Shown here one piece after another: positions 56,207 to 64,000 of a stretch of 64,000 nt of DNA (its first letter is position 1; the number at the start of each line of letters is the position of its first letter). Source of the DNA: Zygnema cylindricum (lineage: Eukaryota > Streptophyta > Zygnematophyceae > Zygnematales > Zygnemataceae); NCBI GenBank assembly GCA_037447655.1, contig JBBHKE010001983.1, forward strand, positions 1 through 64,000. The letters run 5' to 3'. A program made the translations under genes and the position numbers. The notes beneath the pieces were generated by a model that worked only from the letters and a program-made list of their open reading frames with translations, was not told where the DNA came from and ran no database searches.

Positions 56207-56794
56207 ATGAATCGAATCGGTAATCTCCTCTGCGTCGCCGTGTGTCTCGTCCTTTTGTCGCCTTCCGCCAAAGGTGCGCAAATTCTATTGGAAGCCGGCC
56301 GACGTCTTTCCGGAGAAGCTGCCGAATCGCAGCCTTGCAGCCAATGCTATTCTCCCGCAACTGAGCAGCAAACCGTACAGTCCGTACAAACGTTCCCAGT
56401 ACCTACGGTCCAGTCGCCGCAACAAGTCGTACAACCAATCGCAGTTTCGAGTCCTCCTCCTGCGACGCAAGAAGTTCAACCAATCGTTGTCGTTCAACCA
56501 ATCATTGTGCGCCAAGCTCCTCCGCCTCCCGCGGAAGTCGTTCAACCAGTAAAAGAAAACTGTCCTCCTCCCCCTCAGGAAATAGTACAGCCCGTACAAG
56601 TAGCGAAACCATCGCCGGTACAACAAGTACAATCAGAAATAGTGTACGCTTCTCCTCCTCCTCCATGTGCCACATGTTGCGCTACATGTGGCAGTTCCGT
56701 TGAAGCGTCAGCATCCGCGGAATCTTCCAGCTCAGCATCTGCCACAGTTAGTGTGGGACAAAACCGCAAAGTTAAAGCAGGAAAGAAGATCTGA
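56207..56794 (+). CDS. Secreted Pro/Gln/Val-rich repeat protein
   Basis: Intronless frame of 195 residues. The ATG at 56,207 gives a clear signal peptide (MNRIGNLLCVAVCLVLLSPS, cleavage likely after SAKG), so the product enters the secretory pathway. The mature protein has CSQC, then a low-complexity region of repeated VVQP, PPPxEVVQPV and PQEIVQPVQVAKPSPVQQVQ modules, a Cys cluster CATCCATC, an Ala/Ser-rich segment and a basic tail (NRKVKAGKKI). Seven Cys remain after the signal. No family is recognised. The composition resembles structural cell-wall or extracellular-matrix proteins, but there are no Ser-Pro4 extensin motifs. Good coding signal: one clean frame, and a stop followed by AT-rich 3' sequence. 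Confidence 0.65.
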   Translation: MNRIGNLLCVAVCLVLLSPSAKGAQILLEAGRRLSGEAAESQPCSQCYSPATEQQTVQSVQTFPVPTVQSPQQVVQPIAVSSPPPATQEVQPIVVVQPIIVRQAPPPPAEVVQPVKENCPPPPQEIVQPVQVAKPSPVQQVQSEIVYASPPPPCATCCATCGSSVEASASAESSSSASATVSVGQNRKVKAGKKI

Positions 56795-58233
56795 GTTAAG
56801 TAGTGTTGATTATTATTATTAAATATTGTTGAGTACTGTTCGTCTGCCACCGAATAAGACTTTTGAAGAAAGAAGAAAAAATGTTCTTTTGTTTGGAAGC
56901 TTTCATAGATTGCCGTACTTGAAAATCCGTACAATTGTGGAAAGGAAAAAGCATCGGAGGGGGAGGGGGAGGGGGAGGGAGAAGGAGCTGAGTGGCTAGA
57001 GGAAGGAGTTAATATGAAGTTTTGTAGGTTGTTATAAGAAAAAAAATATCGCTTTGTACATTAAAAATTTATATTCATTTGGAATAAAGAGAACCCATTC
57101 GATAGGGTTGTATTCTTGTGCATGAGATGACCTAGATTAACCGAACTCCTTGACATGCTTTCCATAAAAAATACAGTTATAAAACTTAAAATCAACTTAA
57201 GAAGGAAATATTTTGTTGTATATAGGTGGATGTTGGAGAACACATTTGGAATTTGGTGCGATTCTATGTTGGCTCCATGTTGAGGTTGTGCTCTCTTAGG
57301 GCAATGGTTTTGAGACTTGGGTTTTGACTTAGGTTTGGTTCGAATTCCATTTAATTTCGTGAATTTGTTTGTTTATAGTCGATTAACTTTCATTTTTTAT
57401 GTTGTTTTCAAGTATTTTGTTTTTTGTTTGGGTTTTGATTGTATTCTTCCCCTTGCATTTTTGTTCTCAGTTGAACACGATGATGTCGATGATCGCGATA
57501 ACCACTTTTGTCGTGACGTGACATTGTTGTTGGGAAAGGAATTTTTTTATCTTCAAAAAAGCACTCACCATTGATAATTCTAAACAGAAAATGAGAGACA
57601 AGTGTTGGGGTGACAACGCAATACAAAAATAGAAAGAATAGTATGATGTTTAGAATCAAGTACTATTTTTTGTCTTTTCCGTCCACTTTGTTTTGATGTA
57701 CTCGAGATGGTTTACCATCTTGCTTTCTTAACGAAGTCTTATTAGTAAGCTTAACTACTTTTAAATTTTAAAATCCATTTTATATGTTTTTTTCTTGCTT
57801 TCTCTTTGTTTATTTATTGTTTTGTTTCTTTTAATATAGTGAGTGTTGGGTTTGAGATCATTATTTTCTTCCTATATCATTAAATTCTTCCGTGTGTGGG
57901 GATACATATCGTGCGTCCTTCCCTTCATATAGGCTCCACGTGATAAGATGTGATTTTTCGTATACAATGTCACGATGAAATAGCGTGAACCAAACGAAAT
58001 CAACCATCGTCAAATTATGCGCCACTTTGTATCGTTATTAGCGTTAGTGTCTTTTTGGGCCTTCAACATAGTATGTGACGATTATGTGACGGAAAGGTAA
58101 AATTATTACTTTCGGCTTGGCGGCTCCCAATTGAAAAATTCAAGCATGTGTGCACAGAGAAAACTTCATTTAAGCAGCATAAAAAAACATCAATGCTGAT
58201 AGTGATACACGACTGTTACAGTGCAGTACAGTA
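56795..58233. other. Intergenic DNA
   Basis: GGGGGA runs at 56,957-56,985. No gene supported in 57,060-58,130. The segment 58,140-58,234 is a diverged copy of 44,299-44,395. Confidence 0.5.
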
Positions 58234-58659
58234 CACCGTCAATCGCTATTAGAGTAAAGGAATAAATAGCGTAAAAAAAAAATAGTGTTATTAACACTAA
58301 TCGGGATTTTTTTTTTTTTGAATATAATATATACTAATTAATCCCTGACTGTAATTTGGGTTGTCCTGAATAATAAATACCCGCCCTTTCGATGTCTACA
58401 GTATTATGTGTATATGTACAAAATCTGACAATTCGTACGCCGTCGTGCTGTTCACACGGTCGACGGACGAACATATGAGAACGTGATTTTTGTCGACGAG
58501 TTTGTATCTCTTTCTTCCATTGCACATTCACATGTATGCGCAATAATGTTAAGTGTCTTTTTATGCCTTTGTAATTTAAAAAGTACCATTTCATACGGAA
58601 ATATCCTGTCCGTACGCCACACTATTTCCATCGCAGTGTACTTCCATTATTAACACTAA

Positions 58660-59335
58660 GGGTGTAGTTACATCAGACGAAAAGTGAGGTTTATTACAGA
58701 GTTTTGTACTTGGACGTACCATGCCGTACCATGCCGTACTATATTTTCGTGAGTTTCTTGAAAACAACATTACAGAAAATAAGAATACGATTCTCCAAGT
58801 ATCCGGGAGAAGACGTCGACCGTCCGATTACATTTTGGTCTTCATCTGCGAAGCAATCGCTCCATACGCCTCTGTATTGGTGAACCCACCTCGCGGAGGT
58901 GGGTTCACCAATACAGAACCAGTCAATTCGCTACACCTGGACGATAGACACGTGCATCGATGAAAAAGGAAAATTTCACACGCCCCCAAAGTCACGTGCC
59001 TTCGGACAAGGTGACCGTAAAATCTTTGCCGAAAAGAAATACGGTTTTTTCCTGAAAGTCAGCAGAGTGAAGGAGATCTCTGAGGTACATTGACGCGGTA
59101 CACTTGCGAAGTACACGTACATAAAACGCAAGTACGGATTTCCGTACTAAAATGGTTGGATTCCAAATCTTTGACGATTTTAGAGATTTGATCGTTAGCT
59201 TACGTGGAAGCACTCAAATCAGAACACGTATGTAAAAACTTATTTACAGACGTTACGCGATGTAACCGAGGCCTCTGTAATACAGAAATTTTGCTGTCCG
59301 TACTATTACAGAGACCTCCTGATGTAACCATACCC
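58660..59335 (+). mobile_element. Harbinger-like MITE, copy d (nested)
   Basis: Left end GGGTGTAGTTACATCAG, right end reverse complement GGGTATGGTTACATCAG (15 of 17). Exact TAA on both sides (58,657-58,659; 59,336-59,338). Contains a 22-bp perfect palindrome with a 3-base centre (58,871-58,917). No transposase. Confidence 0.85.
58871..58917. repeat. Perfect 22-bp-stem hairpin
   Basis: TCTGTATTGGTGAACCCACC plus TC at 58,871-58,892 pairs without mismatch with 58,896-58,917. The centre is GCG. It is the longest perfect palindrome I noticed in the window. Confidence 0.95.
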
Positions 59336-59514
59336 TAATTGAACAAAAAACCTAATTAGAATAATGGAAAAAATAGAATTATGGATTGTATTTCGGGTTT
59401 TTTTTTTTGAAAAAAGGGCACCGAATTGGCGTTATATACTCTAATAGCGATTGACGGTGTACTGAACCCTGACTGTACTAGCTCGCAGTTTGAGTTTTTA
59501 TTAGGCGGGAGCTA

Positions 59515-59592
59515 TTTTCGCACTTTAATTTGTTGTTTTTTTCGCACTTTATTTGTTTGTTTTTTTCGCACTTTATTTGTTTGTTATTTTCG
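59515..59592. repeat. TTTTCGCACTTTATTTGTTT tandem repeat
   Basis: Three imperfect units of 23-25 bp about 280 bp upstream of the likely kinase start codon. Position suggests promoter or 5' leader of the pyridoxal kinase gene; function unknown. Confidence 0.7.
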
Positions 59593-59870
59593 CCTCTTTG
59601 TACCCTTTGTACTTAATTTTTGAAGTTTTGTGTGATTCATTCGCGAAGGTACAAGAGGTGTACTTTTTAAGCATAACAATGAAAATTGTCGGTGTTCGTA
59701 CGCTGGTTTACATTATGTGGATGGAAAGGACAAACCGTCAAGATTCAATCGAGTGTGGACCATCTTCCTCCATTTCAAAAATTATTAATCTATGCTACAT
59801 TGCTACGTCACATGGCATATGCTTTCCTATTTGCGATTTTGCATCTGTGATTCTTACTTCCATTGCCCAC

Positions 59871-62800
59871 ATGAGTTTCTCAAGCTTCTCTACAGCTCCT
59901 TTCACGTGTCGCCTTTCTCTTCTTAACTCTTCTTCTTCTCGTCTTTTTGGTCCTTTTTCTTCATTTCCTTCTCTTCTTCCCTCACCAGCAGCTTCTCTCA
60001 GCATCAAGCCTAACAATCTCCCTTCATCTTTTATCTCAGTTTTGTCCGATCCCTCTGTTACTCTTCACGAAGACCCTGTTTTTTCATCGGTTTTGAACGG
60101 AAGCGTGTGCAATCATTTCATTTCTTTAGGATTTTCTAGAAAATCCAATCATAGGTTTAGCAAACAAAGCAAACTATTTTATTTTTTTAATTTCAAGAAG
60201 CCGGAAAGTAGGTATACCTCTGTTATGGCTCCAACACTGGCTACCATTCTTCCAGATGGAGGGAGAGTTTTGAGCATTCAGTCGCACACTGTTCAAGTAA
60301 GCATCTGGAATCCTTTTTTATTAAAGTATGGCTGGAAATTTATAATGCAGGTTCCATAGACTAAAAGCTCTACCAGCTTGCAGTTTGAAATGTGTTGAAC
60401 AGAACACAACCTTACTTCAGTGTGACTGCAATTGTCAGTAGTAGGAGCGTAAATTGTGCTTGGACTAAATCCTTTTGCAGCTGATTTTCGCTCTAAAAAA
60501 ATTAGTATCTCTCTCTCTCTCTTTCTCTCCTCTCTCTCTCTCTTCCTCTCCCCTCCCTTCCTCCCCCCCTCCCTCCCTTCCCCTCCCTCCCCTCCCCTCC
60601 CTTCCACGTAAGATCTCTCTCTCCCCCTCTCTCCCTTCCCCTCCCTCCCTCTCCCTCTTTCTCTCTCTCTCTCTCGCCCTCCCTTTCTTGCTCGTGAATT
60701 ACTAATGCAGAGGAGTTGGACCTGTGCTCCAGGGATATGTGGGGAACAAGGCCGCTGTGTTTCCGCTCCAGCTGCTCGGTTTTGATGTGGATCCTATAAA
60801 TTCTGTTCAGTTCTCCAATCATACAGGTATTCAGCGTCCATATTCCACGTTTTGCGTTTCTAAGCATTTCAGCTCCAGCAATTAAGCTGGAATGGAACTC
60901 AGTAGGGGTAGTACAACTTATTTAAGCATGTGTTGCCTTCATCACAAGTCACAAACTACGGTCAAGTCAACGAATCAACAGTCAGTAGTTGTACTTAAGT
61001 CCTTGATTAACTTGTAATTTGCTGTACCATAGGTCAGCTCAAGCATCTCGAATTTTTATCCATCATCTTAGCTGATAACCTGATTCCTCTTGACTGTTAA
61101 TATACACTGTGTTTTTTTAATTTTTTTCTATTTATAGTCTCCATAACATTGTCCATATGAACACACAATGATTCATAGTCTTTGCCGATGGGATAGTTGC
61201 ATAGAGAGGTTGTCGCACTTGTTTAAAGTGTGTGAATGTAAACGATTGTTGGTGATGTTGGAAGGACAGTGCTCACACATGTTGGGAAAGCATCAATTTA
61301 TCAAGAGGTTGGAGGTTGCAAGAAATCTCGCTCTTTATGTTGAAAGGAGGGCAAGAGAGACTTCGAAGTTTGTCAACTTGGTTTACATAGGCTGCCGTCT
61401 TTAAAGGAATAAAACATCTATTTTGTGAGCATCTATAGTCCCAGCTGAACCCGTTTGTGTTTGGAATGGCTCCTTCGTATATGTCATTCTAGATTAATCG
61501 TGCCTCTAATTTAATGAGCTATACACGTAGGTTCTGACTTGTTATACACTAAACATCATTTGCAAGAGGAGTTTGGTCAAAGCCTTGATTTTACCGACAT
61601 GTGAATTCTTATCTGCTTTCAGGCATGCAGGTTATCCGTCGTTCAAGGGACAGGTGTTGGATGGAGAACAGTTATGGACGTTGATTGAGGGATTGGAAGC
61701 AAACGACCTTTTGTTTTACACACATTTGCTTACAGGTAGCTGCTTCAAACTTTCTACCAGCATGCAAGACAAAGCTAATTAGTGCCGTGTTTATCATCTG
61801 GACACCCTTTACAATTAGTGTGGTCTTTACAATAGGGATTTCTTACGGGTTTTTGTATTCCTCGTCGTTGGTTTACAGTGAGCTTCTTGTGCATTTCTGC
61901 TACTATATCGATGCGTTATGTTACTCCGTTCTTTCATTGTCTCAATTTTATATATTCTCTTCTCCCTTACTGCGTAAGCATAAGCCTCAAGCTTTAATAC
62001 CACCACTTATTGTGAAACTATTAGTAAAGTCAAATTCACCTAGTTTCTAGTTGAATACAATGTCAATTGAGAACTGTGTTGGTCCTTTTCTTAACACCAA
62101 TACTCCAATGTTTGTTATTTGTGTTTTCCTCCCTTTTCTCAGGGTACATTGGCTCCCTTTCTTTTCTAGACACAATTTTACGAGTACTTGACAAATTGCG
62201 GCAGGTCAATCCCAATCTTATTTATGGTGGGTCTTTATTTCTTCCGTCTTTCTTCTGTATTCCCCTCTGTCTTCTTAAGGTGCATCATTGTTGTGTTGGT
62301 GTTATTTTGCTCCTTCAATGTTGAACTTTTAAACAAGCTAGTGATCTGAAGTATTGGCCCAAATTATTAAATTGCTAAATGGTTGCTAGTGTTATCTCCC
62401 CAATCTGCCCATTTTTTTGTAGTGGCATAGCAAGAATAAACCTTTATTTCCACTCAATTTTTATGCAGTCTGTTTCTTCGCTTGAATTTCTATGGCCTGT
62501 AGAAAAGGTTCATGACCTTTTTTTATATTCAAAAGCCTTCGTTTCATTTGGGGGAGGAATATGGCAGTGTGTGACCCAGTGATGGGAGATGAAGGGCACC
62601 TCTATATTAAGCCAGAGTTGGTTCCTGTATATCGAGAAAAGGTATTGCAAAACCATCAGGCTGTGATATTAGGAAAATGGAAATCCTGTAGTCATGTTTT
62701 TCTTTTGGACTTGTCTAAAGGTGGAGTAAGGATCTCTAAAAGCATTACCATGTCTTAATTTTACGTTCTTATGCTCACAGTTGTCTTTTCTGAGTTCCAT

Positions 62801-63248
62801 AATATTGAGGCTGCATGGACAGATCAACTATGCATCACAAATTACTGAAGTAAGAAGTTTTTTTTTTTTAAATCTGAAAGAAGAAAATTGCATGGGGGAT
62901 TGCTCGGTGGTGGGAAGAAAAGGTTATTCCACACGCATCTCTAATAACGCCCAATTCATTTGAAGCCGAGCTCTTGACTGGCATCAAGTAGGTATACTTG
63001 CACCCTTTATTTTATGGCACTATTATATGTGACTATTGATGCTGATATGATTCTATTTCAAATGATGCCCTTTGCATACTTTCGACTTGCCTTGTTAGGA
63101 GAGGAGGGAAGAGAAGAAAAAAAGGAGATGAGAAGGAGATATGAAGTGGGTGAAGTTTTTCTGACAAACGTTTGACCAATACAGACTGGTCACTGAAGCT
63201 GATGCACTTCAAGCGTTTGACATTCTTCACGAGGCTGGCCCTTCTAAG
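59871..63248 (+). CDS. Pyridoxal kinase, plant type, 3' end outside window
   Basis: Phosphorylates pyridoxal, pyridoxine and pyridoxamine with ATP in the vitamin B6 salvage pathway; the Arabidopsis orthologue is SOS4. Exons: 59,871-60,296; 60,733-60,826; 61,631-61,735; 62,143-62,226; 62,568-62,641; 62,923-62,987; 63,185-63,248; phases agree at every junction. Conserved pieces: [93 protein letters not shown] and ILHEAGPSK. The GTGD catalytic motif and C-terminus lie beyond 64,000. The start at 60,225 ([13 protein letters not shown]) gives the cytosolic length. The in-frame start at 59,871 adds 118 residues beginning [20 protein letters not shown], Ser-rich, acid-poor at first and transit-peptide-like. 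Confidence 0.92.
60507..60690. repeat. CT-rich tract in kinase intron 1
   Basis: About 180 bp of nearly pure pyrimidine just upstream of the exon 2 acceptor. It acts, at least in part, as the polypyrimidine tract of that splice site. Confidence 0.85.
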
Positions 63249-63789
63249 GTGAGCAATTATCAGTCCACTTCTTCATGCGTAACTTATCTTTACCTTTTGA
63301 TGGCTGACTTATGTCTACTTATTCTCAAATCAAAACCTTGATATCATTGAACGTTAAAGCACTACGCATCCGGTCATGTTTTGATCATCTTTTGTTCATG
63401 TGGTCAAATATTGACCAAAACATGACAAAAAACATTTTCGTCAATGTTGGGTTTCATGTATCACATTTTTTTTTTAAACATTTTATAGCTATTGGAACAT
63501 CAAAACTGAAAATGTTCATATGTGCAGAAGAACCCTAGTAAAAATTTCGAGCAAGTCACGGTTCCCTGCATCATATATCACGACATTATATTGTACTCCT
63601 ATGGCTCTGTGTTCAGTTTGCACGGCAATCTCAGTAGTTATCCTGGTGTCGAATCTGATGTTTTATCTTGTAGTAAACTACAACGTGAATTGCTGTTAGC
63701 ATTGAGAAGTTTTTAATATGAGGACTGTTCTAGTGTTAACAATTGTGTCCGGTTGGAATGACGTGAACGATTATGAACCTTAAAAATAA
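63249..63789. other. Intron 7 of the kinase gene (partial)
   Basis: No further kinase exon is recognisable from 63,249 to the end. A frame at 63,522-63,716 does not resemble any kinase segment. Confidence 0.5.
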
Positions 63790-63897
63790 TTGGCGCTGAG
63801 AAATAAACAATTAGTATTAATTACTCTATTTTGTGTTCAGGTGCCGAAAAAACCGGGACAGAATTAGTGTTATTAATGCTAATAACGATTCACGGTG
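63790..63897. mobile_element. TA-flanked MITE, right-end fragment
   Basis: The end GCTAATAACGATTCACGGTG followed by TA (63,898-63,899) is the right end of the same MITE family as 43,317-43,842. The left end is not present, so this is a truncated or very diverged copy inside the kinase intron. Confidence 0.6.
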
Positions 63898-64000
63898 TAG
63901 TGTAGCCTTCTTGATTTGTTAGTGTTGTTTAGTTTTGTGCTTTGATTTGGCCTATTGTGGTTGACATAAGCTTATTTTGTGAGGTTTCTAGGAATATGAG

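Larger units (their letters stand above)
58234..59459. mobile_element. TA-flanked MITE (mariner-like), copy 3, with nested MITE
   Basis: Ends are perfect inverted repeats of 23 bp beginning CACCGTCAATCGCTATTAGA. TA on both sides (58,232-58,233; 59,460-59,461). A Harbinger-like MITE at 58,660-59,335 with a TAA duplication is inserted in it. Without that insert the element is about 547 bp, the size of the copies at 43,317 and 53,125. Confidence 0.88.

Noticed and set aside
59553-59870. A further 106-codon in-frame extension of the kinase leader
   Set aside because: It comes from the TTTTCGCACTTTATTTG tandem repeat and AT-rich upstream DNA. The first plausible start with transit-peptide character is 59,871.
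63522-63716. A possible last kinase exon
   Set aside because: The translated sequence does not match the expected segment after AGPSK in pyridoxal kinases; treated as intron.

Overview
This is a eukaryotic, very probably green-plant (streptophyte), nuclear fragment dominated by transposable elements. The plant assignment rests on two spliced genes: a Qbc-SNARE of the SNAP33 type (five exons, 44,797-47,578) and a pyridoxal kinase with a Ser-rich, transit-peptide-like leader (from 59,871, running off the right edge). The density of Ty1/copia and Ty3/gypsy elements fits a large, repeat-rich plant or charophyte-alga genome. I cannot name the species.

Left part (1-28,731): a decayed Ty3/gypsy chromovirus (LTRs 1,721-2,248 and 12,579-13,088) carries an inverted, decayed Copia element inside its 3' region (7,329 to about 12,395). 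Next come an unrecognised minus-strand ORF pair (14,301-15,349), a decayed minus-strand gypsy-like gag-protease block (about 16,150-18,290), a long non-coding stretch with three covarying stem-loops (20,182-20,427), a short LTR-flanked (TRIM-like) candidate (21,100-22,263), and a Copia chain reading pol fragment - LTR - gag - GA tract - LTR - gag start (22,264-27,233). A patchwork of LTR pieces around a 10-N gap closes this part.

Middle (28,732-44,400): an almost full-length Copia element on the minus strand (29,907-36,357; LTRs about 98 percent identical by eye) lies between two copies of a TIR element with GGG ends and TWA-like target duplications (28,882-29,640 and 36,377-37,081). To its right are purine/pyrimidine tracts, a minisatellite, an unrecognised coiled-coil/Pro-Ser-Thr ORF (39,420-40,295), AT-rich DNA with local duplications, a tRNA-derived SINE-like head (42,502-42,559) and a TA-flanked MITE (43,317-43,842).

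Right part (44,400-64,000): the SNARE gene, long GA and CT tracts, a minus-strand non-LTR-type reverse transcriptase remnant with a zinc knuckle and restriction-like endonuclease domain (51,527-53,110), several MITEs including one nested in another (58,660-59,335 inside 58,234-59,459), a small intronless secreted Pro/Gln/Val-rich protein (56,207-56,794), and the pyridoxal kinase gene.

The most unusual signals are in the Copia family. The primer-binding site matches the anticodon-arm part of initiator tRNA-Met (half-tRNA priming, as in Drosophila copia) and contains the likely gag ATG. All three gag 5' ends in the window have a UGA exactly at codon 24. The LTRs carry a tRNA-like A-box/B-box/TTTT module on the strand opposite to element transcription.
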